A DNA stretch of 64,000 bases from Chloroflexi bacterium OLB14. GTDB taxonomy: Bacteria > Chloroflexota > Anaerolineae > Anaerolineales > Villigracilaceae. The notes under the pieces are model-generated. The model was not told where the DNA came from. It did not search any database and saw only the letters and a list, made by a program, of their open reading frames with translations. The stretch spans positions 62,001-126,000 of the forward strand of contig LMZR01000014.1 of the NCBI GenBank assembly GCA_001567105.1, given 5' to 3'. Below, one piece after another: positions 9,135 to 16,184 of the stretch. Positions within the stretch are counted from its first letter, which is position 1. Each line of letters starts with the position of its first letter. Both the position numbers and the translations under genes were made by a program.

Positions 9135-9542
9135 ATGAAAAAAATAACAATAATCTTATTCATACTTATACTTACTCTTTCAGCCTGTGCAGGAAATTCT
9201 GTATCCCTGGCTGGTGAATGGACATTAATTTCGTATGGTAATGCTTCTAACCCAACCCTCGCTTTACCTGATGCTGAAACATCACTCACCTTTGGCACAG
9301 ATGGTCAATTTGGTGGCAATGTCGGTTGTAATTCTCTTGGGGCTGGCTATCAAGTCAGTGGAAATCAAGTGACATTTGAAGGTGTGATTTCAACTTTGAT
9401 GTTCTGCGAAGAAACAATGTATCAAGAATCGGCTGTATTAAAGATTTTGTCCAAGAAAACGCTCAACATAGAATTGAATGGAAATCAATTGACATTGACT
9501 TCACAAGATGGCTCATCTGTAATTGTGTTAGAGAAAAAATAA
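9135..9542 (+). CDS. META-domain lipoprotein, copy 2
   Basis: The protein has 135 residues and is a close paralogue of the preceding gene, with the same lipobox LSAC, the GEWTLISYG start and the GGNVGCN loop. The copies differ most in the middle, and here TKMYC has become TLMFC. ATG 9135 is preceded by GGAGAAAAAA, exactly as in copy 1, so the ribosome site was duplicated too. The gene ends at a strong terminator. Confidence 0.88.
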   Translation: MKKITIILFILILTLSACAGNSVSLAGEWTLISYGNASNPTLALPDAETSLTFGTDGQFGGNVGCNSLGAGYQVSGNQVTFEGVISTLMFCEETMYQESAVLKILSKKTLNIELNGNQLTLTSQDGSSVIVLEKK

Positions 9543-9549
9543 TTTCATA

Positions 9550-9587
9550 ATAAAAATGCCACAGAAAAATTCTGTGGCATTTTTTGA
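9550..9587 (+). terminator. Intrinsic terminator after META pair
   Basis: Stem AAAATGCCACAGAA / TTCTGTGGCATTTT with a 3-base loop and a T6 tail, eight bases past the stop codon of the second META gene. Confidence 0.88.
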
Positions 9588-9609
9588 TTAACCATAGTTT
9601 ATAAAATTT

Positions 9610-10272
9610 CTAAAAAGAAGAAACGCGATACCAAATTTCTAAATTGACATGCAATGTTTTCGTATGTTGAATATCCATGCTCAAACTTGGTGCATCTGCC
9701 AAAGCCGCACGCGATTTCATCATCATGGCTTGTGGTCTCGCCAGCGGCATTTCTTCATCATAAATATTTTCAATCAAATCATACACACCCAACAACTTAA
9801 CATTCAACGCACCAGCCACCTGCGCCGCTTTTAATTTTGCTTTTTCAATCGCCATTTGCAACATCTTATTGCGCGCATCATCTTCGTTATATTTCCATTC
9901 AATCCGTTCAAGCGTAGTATTTTTTTGAGATGAGATAATATCCAACATCCCTGCCAATTGATTCAAATCTTCACAGCGGATTTTCAAACGATACACAGCA
10001 CTAGATGATTTCAACAACACGCCACTTTCTGTTTCGAGATGAACGCCTTGCAACTTAATCGCTTCTTCCTTGATACTTCGACTCGGCTCAGCACTAGCCT
10101 TATAGTTGGTCAATGCTTCGACGAGTTGATTCACCTCTTTAGCCTTTTTCATCGCCTCATCCCCACTGACAATAGATGAGCCTTTCACAGTCACATGCAA
10201 ATCGGCATGAGTTGCAGAAATTTCTTCTTTATGATTGATAGATATTTTGATTGTGTCGGGTTTAGAATTCAT
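9610..10272 (-). CDS. SIMPL-domain (DUF541) protein
   Basis: The protein has 220 residues. It shows the family pattern: an N-terminal GSSIVSGDEAMKKAKEVNQLVEAL segment (shortened here to its pattern of a helix after a beta-strand), a central duplicated alpha/beta unit, and AIEKAKLKAAQVAGALNVKLLGV near residue 150. No signal peptide is visible, although many homologues are secreted, so it may be cytoplasmic. Function is not established for this family. Confidence 0.82.
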   Translation of the reverse strand: MNSKPDTIKISINHKEEISATHADLHVTVKGSSIVSGDEAMKKAKEVNQLVEALTNYKASAEPSRSIKEEAIKLQGVHLETESGVLLKSSSAVYRLKIRCEDLNQLAGMLDIISSQKNTTLERIEWKYNEDDARNKMLQMAIEKAKLKAAQVAGALNVKLLGVYDLIENIYDEEMPLARPQAMMMKSRAALADAPSLSMDIQHTKTLHVNLEIWYRVSSF

Positions 10273-10598
10273 AATTTTTCTCTTGACTTAGAATAAGTTA
10301 TCTGATATACTTAAACACTAATAATTAGGGATTAGGTCTAAAGGTAGAACAACTTCTACAAAAAATGTAAAACCTTCAAACAAAAAATCAAAATCTAAGA
10401 AAACAGCCAAATGTTTAGTTCTTTTATTGAATGTTGGTTCTATTATATTAGACAGTTTGTTTTTGTTACAGGAGGTTAGTATGAAAATAAAGATTGTTAG
10501 ACTCATAATATATTTGTTTGAGGCTACAACATTATTTGTAGAATTTTGTTTTTCACTAAAGACTTCCATTAAAAAGAGCCTCCATTGGCTCTTTTTGT
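10273..10598. other. Gene-poor spacer between SIMPL gene and kynureninase
   Basis: This 326-base AT-rich spacer holds one weak small coding candidate on the plus strand (from 10481, with an AGGAGG ribosome site) and a terminator hairpin at 10571-10596. An open frame continues upstream of 10481 with a Lys/Ser/Thr-rich content but no usual start. I see no repeat family here. Confidence 0.5.
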
Positions 10599-10663
10599 TT
10601 AAGTCACCAATAACTTCTGCTTCGGATATTTTTCATACTTCTTCTCTTCCATCACTCTTTTAA
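10481..10663 (+). CDS. Small hydrophobic protein candidate, running through a terminator
   Basis: ATG 10481 is preceded by a good AGGAGG at 10469-10474. The peptide MKIKIVRLIIYLFEATTLF is hydrophobic and could be a membrane segment. The frame has no stop before the terminator at 10571-10596 and continues to 10663 into the 3' end of the opposing kynureninase gene, so its true end is doubtful; an indel as seen elsewhere in this contig could explain that. No family is recognised. Confidence 0.25.
   Translation: MKIKIVRLIIYLFEATTLFVEFCFSLKTSIKKSLHWLFLFKSPITSASDIFHTSSLPSLF
10571..10596. terminator. Intrinsic terminator downstream of kynureninase
   Basis: The stem AAAAAGAGCC / GGCTCTTTTT has a short loop. 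A-rich on one side and T-rich on the other, it can work for both strands; it lies just past the kynureninase stop. Confidence 0.75.
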
Positions 10664-11942
10664 TTCTATCAAAACCTTCCCACACATCGGCAAATGAAAT
10701 ATACAAAGGTGCAAAGCCCAAGCGGAGATTATCTGGCGCACGAAAATCGGGGATGACGCTCATCTCTTCGATTAAGGCTCGATTGATTCTATATCCATCC
10801 TCATGGCGGATAGAAATATGCGAGCCACGTTGTTTTGAATCACGCGGTGAGCCTAAAGTAAAACCATATTGTGCTAAAACATTTTCTGTTAAATAAATTG
10901 CGTAATCCGTCATCACAATTGACTTTTCACGCAGTGCGGGCATACCTGCTTGTAATGTTGGTTCAAGCCCTGCTTCCATTGTTAATAATGAAATCATGGC
11001 TTGTGTGCCGACTAAAAATCTTTGTACGCCATCGGCAGGTTCATAATCTAAACCAAAATCGAATGGATTTTTTTGTCCCCACCAACCCCAAATTGGTGAT
11101 GAAAGTTTACTTTGTATTTTTTTATTGACGTATAAAAATGCTGGCGCGCCAGGTCCGCCATTGAGATATTTATAAGTACAACCAATTGCAAAATCAGCAT
11201 TGCATTGATCTAACTCAATGGGAACTGACCCAGCCGAGTGACTCAAATCCCATAGCACCAATGCACCTTTAGCATGTGCTAATTCTGTGATTCTTCGCAT
11301 GTCATAGATATATCCGCTTTTGAACACAACATGAGACAATGTAATTAAGGCTGTATCTTCATTAATTGCAGATTCAAGTTCTGCGATGTTAGGCGTAACA
11401 TCATTATCACTGGCACCAATGCGAATAATCTCATGGTCTCGATACGACGGCGGTGGTTGAGTAGCGTTCGTTGCGTATCGAAACCCGCCGTCTACTCGAC
11501 CACCGAGGGATAATAATTTTTTAATACCTTGCAAAATATATAAATCAGAAGGGAAATTAAAAGTATCAGTGATAATTCGTTTTCGGTTGGGTTGTAAGGT
11601 CAATGCAGAAGTTGCCAGTTTGAACAAGTTAAGTGAAACAGTATCATTCACTATCACCTGACCTGCACCTGCGCCAATCAACGTGCCAATTTTGTCACCG
11701 ACTCTTTGTGGGGCTTCCCACCAACCTTTATTCCATCCGCGGATTAAGTCTCTGCCCCATTGTTCATCAACAATTTCTCTCGCTTTGGCTTGTGCTGATT
11801 TTGGAAGTGCGCCAAGCGAATTGCCGTCAAGGTAGATTAGGTTGGGGTCATGAATCAAAAACAAATCACGAAAAGAAGCGAGCTTGTCGTTTGAATCAAG
11901 TTGAAGTGCAAAATCTTTTGAAGCCGCAAAATCAATTTTCAT
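10599..11942 (-). CDS. kynU: Kynureninase with repeat-derived insertion
   Basis: This PLP enzyme splits L-kynurenine to anthranilate and alanine in tryptophan breakdown. The 447-residue protein shows LIYLDGNSLGALP, the substrate-side WGRDLIRGWNKGWWE, the PLP-phosphate region NDTVSLNLFK, WDLSHSAGSVP with the PLP-stacking Asp, and CTYKYLNGGPG with the Schiff-base Lys at residue 258. It is 20-30 residues longer than usual. The excess (about residues 148-171) is encoded exactly by a palindromic repeat at 11435-11504, read in frame between LYILQGI and the strand EIIRIG. No other kynurenine-pathway gene lies in the window. Confidence 0.95.
   Translation of the reverse strand: MKIDFAASKDFALQLDSNDKLASFRDLFLIHDPNLIYLDGNSLGALPKSAQAKAREIVDEQWGRDLIRGWNKGWWEAPQRVGDKIGTLIGAGAGQVIVNDTVSLNLFKLATSALTLQPNRKRIITDTFNFPSDLYILQGIKKLLSLGGRVDGGFRYATNATQPPPSYRDHEIIRIGASDNDVTPNIAELESAINEDTALITLSHVVFKSGYIYDMRRITELAHAKGALVLWDLSHSAGSVPIELDQCNADFAIGCTYKYLNGGPGAPAFLYVNKKIQSKLSSPIWGWWGQKNPFDFGLDYEPADGVQRFLVGTQAMISLLTMEAGLEPTLQAGMPALREKSIVMTDYAIYLTENVLAQYGFTLGSPRDSKQRGSHISIRHEDGYRINRALIEEMSVIPDFRAPDNLRLGFAPLYISFADVWEGFDRIKRVMEEKKYEKYPKQKLLVT
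11435..11504. repeat. GGTCTCGATA/TACTCGACC palindromic repeat inside kynU
   Basis: The 70-base element is nested. The outer ends are GGTCTCGATACGACGGCGG and CCGCCGTCTACTCGACC, and the inner part begins GGTTGAGTAG and ends GTATCGAAACC. Intergenic relatives lie at 13967-14101 and 25924-26050. This copy lies inside the kynureninase reading frame and keeps it open. Confidence 0.85.
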
Positions 11943-11951
11943 TTTTCACCT

Positions 11952-12017
11952 TTAATATATGGCATTTAGGTCGCTTTGATCAAAATTAAAAAACTTTTGT
12001 AATTGAGCATCAGACAT
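11952..12017 (-). CDS. 21-residue upstream ORF before kynU
   Basis: A short frame begins MSDAQLQKFFNFDQSDLN and stops nine bases before the kynU start. It has no Trp codons, so it is not a classical tryptophan attenuator peptide. It could be a leader peptide, the remnant of a larger gene, or chance. The ribosome site (AGAGA) is weak. Confidence 0.3.
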   Translation of the reverse strand: MSDAQLQKFFNFDQSDLNAIY

Positions 12018-12141
12018 ATTGATTCTCTTTCCGTTGTTTTATAGAACTTGATAATCTTAGGAGTGTATATAATACACCCATGTTAAGGATGAGTTTCTTA
12101 TTCGGAAAAATTAGCATCCTTTTACCCTACAAATTTGTGAA

Positions 12142-12170
12142 TTGACAACTCCAGCGGAAAAGAGTAAGAT
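12142..12170 (+). promoter_or_regulatory. Promoter of the riboswitch-terC transcript
   Basis: TTGACA (12142-12147), a 17-base spacer and TAAGAT (12165-12170) place the transcription start about eight bases before the riboswitch aptamer. Confidence 0.75.
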
Positions 12171-12178
12171 ACTTTCTG

Positions 12179-12282
12179 TTTGTAGGGAGTAGCCACCCAT
12201 TACTGGGTCAGTCGGTCGTCAATACAGAGTATAACCTCTCGGCGGACTGTACGTGTGAAAACACAACTGGCGAGACTACCAC
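12179..12282 (+). ncRNA. yybP-ykoY manganese riboswitch
   Basis: The leader has the aptamer hallmarks: the 5' segment TAGGGAGTAGC, a short hairpin, the mid segment AACCTCTCGGCGGACTG and the closing GGCGAGACTACC. This family binds Mn2+ and commonly controls TerC-type and P-type ATPase exporters; here it precedes a TerC gene. The 3' strand of the aptamer (GCGAGACTACCACGA) is also the 5' arm of the terminator at 12271-12312. Ligand binding should thus hold it in the aptamer and allow read-through, giving an ON switch with Mn2+. The mechanism is inferred from this overlap. Confidence 0.9.
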
Positions 12283-12312
12283 GATAATTTTCGTGGGGTC
12301 TCGTTTTTTTTG
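12271..12312 (+). terminator. Riboswitch expression-platform terminator
   Basis: The arms CGAGAC-ACCACGA and TCGTGG-GTCTCG are followed by T8. The left arm overlaps the last helix of the Mn riboswitch, so aptamer folding and terminator folding exclude each other. Confidence 0.85.
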
Positions 12313-12342
12313 CCCCACCAATACTACAAAGGAGTATTTAAT

Positions 12343-13326
12343 ATGGTTGTTATGGAAGAATCAATTTGGCTATGGGTGGGTTTTAATGTATTTGTATTGT
12401 TGATGTTAGCACTTGATTTGGGTGTATTTCATCGCAAGTCTCATGCGGTTTCAATGAAAGAAGCTCTCACGTGGAGCATTGTTTGGATTTCACTCTCTTT
12501 ACTGTTTAATCTAGTCATCTATTTGTTTTGGGACAAGATGGTGCCAAACAGCAGTTACACAAACGGCGAGGCGGCGCTGGCATTTCTAACAGGTTACTTA
12601 ATTGAAAAATCTTTAAGTGTAGATAATATCTTTGTTTTCATTTTGATATTTTCCTTCTTCGCAGTACCAGATCGCTACCAACATCGCGTGTTATTTTGGG
12701 GCATTCTTGGTGCTTTAGTTATGCGAGGCACTTTAATTCTCATTGGTGCCACATTACTAGAAATGTTCCACTGGGTTATTTATGTATTCGGTATATTTCT
12801 TATTTTCACAGGTATTCGCATGGCAAAACATCAAGATGAAGAATTGAAGCCAGATGAAAACCCAATTGTGAAATTCTTTAGAAGATTTGTACCTGTAACC
12901 GAAAATTTTGAGGATGATAAATTTTTCTTACGTCGTGCTGGAAAATTATTCGCTACGCCTCTTTTCTTAGTTCTGCTTGTTGTTGAATCAACCGACCTTG
13001 TTTTTGCCGTGGACTCAATTCCTGCTATCTTTGCAGTGACACGTGACCCGTTTATTGTGTACACGTCTAATGTTTGTGCTATTTTAGGTTTGCGAGCTTT
13101 GTATTTCTTGTTAGCCAATGTGATGCATCAATTCCAATATTTGAAGTTAGGTCTTTCAGTTGTACTAACTTTCATTGGTATCAAGATGACGATTATTGAT
13201 TTGTATCACATTCCAGTAGGGGTTTCATTGGCTGTAGTAGCAAGCGTCTTGACAATTTCAATTTTGGCTTCCTTATGGAAAACAAAAAAAGATGCACGTA
13301 TGGCTGAGCCTACTGAACCGAATTAA
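12343..13326 (+). CDS. TerC-family membrane protein (Alx-like), probable manganese exporter
   Basis: The protein has 328 residues with eight or so transmembrane segments. It has the family motifs LALDLGVFHRKSHAVS near the N-terminus, EKSLSVDNIFVF with the acidic metal-site residues around residue 90, and VESTDLVFAVDSIPAIFAVT near 220. The start at 12343 follows AAAGGAG with eight bases spacing. Its 5' leader is a yybP-ykoY riboswitch, which supports a role in exporting excess Mn2+ or in metalating exported proteins, as shown for relatives in Bacillus and Escherichia. It ends at a strong terminator. Confidence 0.93.
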   Translation: MVVMEESIWLWVGFNVFVLLMLALDLGVFHRKSHAVSMKEALTWSIVWISLSLLFNLVIYLFWDKMVPNSSYTNGEAALAFLTGYLIEKSLSVDNIFVFILIFSFFAVPDRYQHRVLFWGILGALVMRGTLILIGATLLEMFHWVIYVFGIFLIFTGIRMAKHQDEELKPDENPIVKFFRRFVPVTENFEDDKFFLRRAGKLFATPLFLVLLVVESTDLVFAVDSIPAIFAVTRDPFIVYTSNVCAILGLRALYFLLANVMHQFQYLKLGLSVVLTFIGIKMTIIDLYHIPVGVSLAVVASVLTISILASLWKTKKDARMAEPTEPN

Positions 13327-13330
13327 GGTT

Positions 13331-13368
13331 AAAAAAACTCGGAGGTTTTGAGAACCTCCGAGTTTTTT
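13331..13368 (+). terminator. Intrinsic terminator after terC
   Basis: Stem AAAACTCGGAGGTT / AACCTCCGAGTTTT with loop TTGAG and a T-rich tail. It separates terC from the MarR operon. Confidence 0.88.
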
Positions 13369-13376
13369 ATTTTACC

Positions 13377-13420
13377 TTGACAAAAACTTAATAAAGGCAT
13401 AAAGTTAAGAGAACTTAACT
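13377..13420 (+). promoter_or_regulatory. Promoter with MarR-type operator
   Basis: TTGACA (13377-13382), a 17-base spacer and TAAAGT (13400-13405). The perfect inverted repeat AGTTAAG-AGAA-CTTAACT (13403-13420) overlaps the -10 element and the start point, where a repressor would block RNA polymerase. A third half site CTTAACT is at 13431-13437, just before the marR start. Autoregulation by the MarR protein is the natural reading. Confidence 0.75.
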
Positions 13421-13437
13421 AAAAAGAAGGCTTAACT

Positions 13438-13884
13438 ATGTCTAAACAAACCAATCAAACTGTGCATGAATGGATGAGTTTATTTATGCACCGCTCTATG
13501 CGTACTTGGGGGCAGTTTGCCAAATCTGCGGGCTTATCTATGCCTCAGATTAGTATTTTGATGCAGTTACACCATAAAGGCATCTGTGGCATGTCTCAAA
13601 TCAGCGAACAGTTTGAGATTTCAAACGCCGCCGCTAGTCAATTGGCTGAAAAATTAGTGCAAGGTGGTTACATTGAACGCACTGAAGACCCAAATGACAG
13701 ACGCGCAAAAGTAATTCAATTAACAGCACAAGGCGAAGCATTAATTAAAAAGGGTGCAGCAGAACGCCATCGTTGGTTGGATGAATTAATCAAAACACTT
13801 TCGGCTAGTGAAAAAGAAAAAGTCAACCAAGCGTTGATGATTTTGACCGAAGCCGCCAAGAAATTAGAGAGCAGTGAAAAGTAA
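13438..13884 (+). CDS. MarR-family transcriptional regulator
   Basis: The protein has 148 residues with the MarR winged-helix fold: recognition-helix region AAASQLAEKLVQGG and wing ERTEDPNDRRAKVIQLT, with dimerisation helices at both ends. It is the first gene of an operon with two ABC exporter half-transporters and has an inverted-repeat operator over its own promoter. It most likely represses the operon until a drug-like ligand binds. Confidence 0.93.
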   Translation: MSKQTNQTVHEWMSLFMHRSMRTWGQFAKSAGLSMPQISILMQLHHKGICGMSQISEQFEISNAAASQLAEKLVQGGYIERTEDPNDRRAKVIQLTAQGEALIKKGAAERHRWLDELIKTLSASEKEKVNQALMILTEAAKKLESSEK

Positions 13885-13917
13885 TCAGTTATCAGTAGTT
13901 AGTAATCAGTTTTATAA
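13885..13917. repeat. Heptamer-like tandem repeat (ATCAGTTA units)
   Basis: Runs of ATCAGTTATCAGT-like units occur directly after the marR stop. Similar units occur at 54886-54928 and, inside coding sequence, at 54620-54660. They resemble short tandemly repeated (STRR) sequences. Confidence 0.6.
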
Positions 13918-13966
13918 AAGTTGACTAATTTTCTACATAAATTCTCCATAATAAGTTGGTATTGTT

Positions 13967-14101
13967 GGTCGAGTAAGGTTGAGCCTTTGTTGCGAAATCT
14001 GTATCGAGACCAATAATTAAAATAAAAATTTATATTTTTCAATAACCTGTGGTCTCGATACATTCCTCGCTCGCACAGCGGCTCGGAATTACTCGACCAC
14101 C
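13967..14101. repeat. GGTCGAGTA/TATCGAGACC inverted-repeat pair
   Basis: A left unit (GGTCGAGTAA to GTATCGAGACC, 13967-14011) and an inverted right unit (GGTCTCGATAC to TACTCGACC, 14051-14101) flank an AT-rich core. They sit inside the marR-ABC operon, just before the ABC gene, and could form a long hairpin in the mRNA. Confidence 0.8.
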
Positions 14102-14123
14102 AAATCAGCTCAAAAGGAACAAT

Positions 14124-16076
14124 ATGCAAGCAACTCATTTTCGTAGAGCAACACAAAAACGCACAGCGAACCCAAAAGCTCGCGGTGCCATTGGACGTGC
14201 CATTCGTTATTTGTTTAATTACAAATGGACAGTTGCACTTCCGTATATATTTCTCGTTATTGCTACACTTTCACAGTTAGCAGTACCACGTTTGATTCGT
14301 AACATCATTGACGCTGTTACCAACGGTTATGTTGCAGATCAAGTATTACAAGCCGTAGATAAAATCCCAGCACAATTTTTAGATGTGGCATTGCCAAAAA
14401 TACTGGAAGCCACAGGCAATGACCCTGCTCTGACTCTTGACCAACTAAAAATCAAGTTAGAAGCGGATCTTTCATCGGCTCCTCAGACGTTAATCAACGC
14501 CATCATTTTTATTGTTATCTTCGCTATTTTGCGCGGGGTATTTGCCTTTTTGCAGGCTTATTGGGCAGAAAAGAATTCGCAAGCAGTTGCTTATGATTTG
14601 CGAAATGATTTATACGCAAAGATTCAACGCTTATCTTTTTCGTATCACGATAAAAATCAAACAGGGCAGTTGATGATTCGCGCCACCGATGATGTTGAAA
14701 AAGTTCGCTTGTTTATTGGGCAAGGACTTGTGCAAATTGTGGGCACGATTATCTTGTTATCAGGCACGTTGACTATTTTGTTTTCAACCAATTTGAAATT
14801 AGCATTTACCGTCTTACCCATTTTGCCAATTGCTATGGTTTTATTTTTGGTGTTTGGCGGTTTGGCACAACCATTATTTGCAAAAGTGCAACAAAAACTT
14901 GCTGTGTTGAATACGGTTTTGCAAGAAAATTTAGCGGGCATAAAAGTTATTAAAGCTTTTACGCGTGAACGTGAACAACAAAAAAGATTTAAAACTGCCG
15001 CAGATGATAGTATGCAACAATCTATTATCGTGGCGCGTTTGTTTACATTTTTGTTTCCGTTAATTTTCATGATAGCAAATATGGGGCAAGCTGCTATCTT
15101 AAATGTCGGCGGACAAGAAATTATTACAGGCGCATTGGGTTTAGGTGAATGGCAAGAATTTTCTTTGTATTTGATTTATCTATTTATGCCTATCATCCAA
15201 CTCGGATTTATCATCACCCAACTTGGACAAGCCTCGGCTTCCGCTGCGCGTATTTTTGAAATCATTGATACCAAGTCGGATATTACTGATAAAGCGAATG
15301 CCATTAATTTGCCACAAGTAAAGGGCGATGTGAAATTTGAGCATGTCACTTTTAGATATTTTAGTGGTGGCGAACCTGTTTTATCAGATGTTTCATTTGA
15401 AGCAAAATCTGGCGAAACAATTGCGTTGCTTGGTGCCACAGGCTCAGGCAAAACAACCATTATCAATTTGCTGCCACGTTTTTACGACCCAAGTGAAGGC
15501 AAAATCACAATTGATGGCTATGAACTTCGTGATGTAACGATTGATTCGCTTCGCAGTCAAATCGGAATCGTTTTGCAGGAGACTACTTTATTCAGCGGCA
15601 CAATTCGAGAAAACATTGCTTTTGGAAAACCTAATGCAACTGATGATGAAGTTATCGCCGCCGCTAAAGCTGCACAAGCGCATGATTTTATTTCATCCTT
15701 CCCAGAAAAATATAACACCCATGTAGGTGAGCGTGGCACAACATTATCTGGCGGACAAAAACAACGCATTGCTATTGCGCGTGCCTTGTTATTGAATCCG
15801 AAAATTTTAATTCTTGATGATTCAACTTCATCCGTTGACCTCGCTACAGAATCTGCAATTCAAAGCGCTTTAGATGTTTTGATGAAAGGGCGCACATCAT
15901 TTGTCATTGCGCAACGCATTAGCACTGTAATGAACGCCGATAAAATTCTTGTATTAGATAAAGGCAAAGTAGTTGCCGAAGGAAAGCATACAGAACTTAT
16001 GGAAGAAAACGCAATTTATGCAGAAATTTATAACTCACAAATATTGGTTAATGAAAGTAAAACAAACAATGAATAA
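14124..16076 (+). CDS. ABC exporter half-transporter with degenerate catalytic site (TM287-like)
   Basis: The protein has 650 residues: six-helix transmembrane domain, then ATPase. The loop between helices 1 and 2 is enlarged by about 60 residues. The ATPase has Walker A GATGSGKTT and signature LSGGQKQRI. Its Walker B is ILILDDSTS, with Asp instead of the catalytic Glu, and the switch loop is IAQRIST, with Gln instead of His. This is the pattern of the non-hydrolysing half in heterodimeric exporters such as TM287/288 and BmrCD. The partner is the next gene. The start is set by AAAAGGA six bases upstream; the in-frame extension upstream lies in a repeat. Confidence 0.93.
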   Translation: MQATHFRRATQKRTANPKARGAIGRAIRYLFNYKWTVALPYIFLVIATLSQLAVPRLIRNIIDAVTNGYVADQVLQAVDKIPAQFLDVALPKILEATGNDPALTLDQLKIKLEADLSSAPQTLINAIIFIVIFAILRGVFAFLQAYWAEKNSQAVAYDLRNDLYAKIQRLSFSYHDKNQTGQLMIRATDDVEKVRLFIGQGLVQIVGTIILLSGTLTILFSTNLKLAFTVLPILPIAMVLFLVFGGLAQPLFAKVQQKLAVLNTVLQENLAGIKVIKAFTREREQQKRFKTAADDSMQQSIIVARLFTFLFPLIFMIANMGQAAILNVGGQEIITGALGLGEWQEFSLYLIYLFMPIIQLGFIITQLGQASASAARIFEIIDTKSDITDKANAINLPQVKGDVKFEHVTFRYFSGGEPVLSDVSFEAKSGETIALLGATGSGKTTIINLLPRFYDPSEGKITIDGYELRDVTIDSLRSQIGIVLQETTLFSGTIRENIAFGKPNATDDEVIAAAKAAQAHDFISSFPEKYNTHVGERGTTLSGGQKQRIAIARALLLNPKILILDDSTSSVDLATESAIQSALDVLMKGRTSFVIAQRISTVMNADKILVLDKGKVVAEGKHTELMEENAIYAEIYNSQILVNESKTNNE

Positions 16077-16089
16077 AAAATTATTTCTT

Positions 16090-16161
16090 CACCGCAGAGA
16101 CCACGAAGAACACAGAGAAAACTTTTTAAGAATCTCCGTGAACTCTGTGCCCTCTGTGGTT
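16090..16161. repeat. ACCACAGAG-type palindromic repeat, copy 2
   Basis: Arms ACCGCAGAGACCACGAAG and CTGTGCCCTCTGTGGT form an imperfect palindrome between the two ABC genes of one operon. Confidence 0.8.
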
Positions 16162-16184
16162 AATGCTCTTTTAGGCGGTGCATT

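Noticed and set aside
10318-10569. Minus-strand frame with a lipoprotein-like stretch (IFIFILTSC)
   Set aside because: It lies in AT-rich spacer, has no ribosome site and the 'lipobox' is not preceded by a proper start; it is antisense to a better small candidate.
13885-14123. Possible CRISPR-like array or attachment site in the repeat-rich marR-ABC spacer
   Set aside because: Units are a few heptamer-like repeats plus one inverted pair, with no regular 25-35 base repeats, spacers or cas genes, and no integrase nearby.
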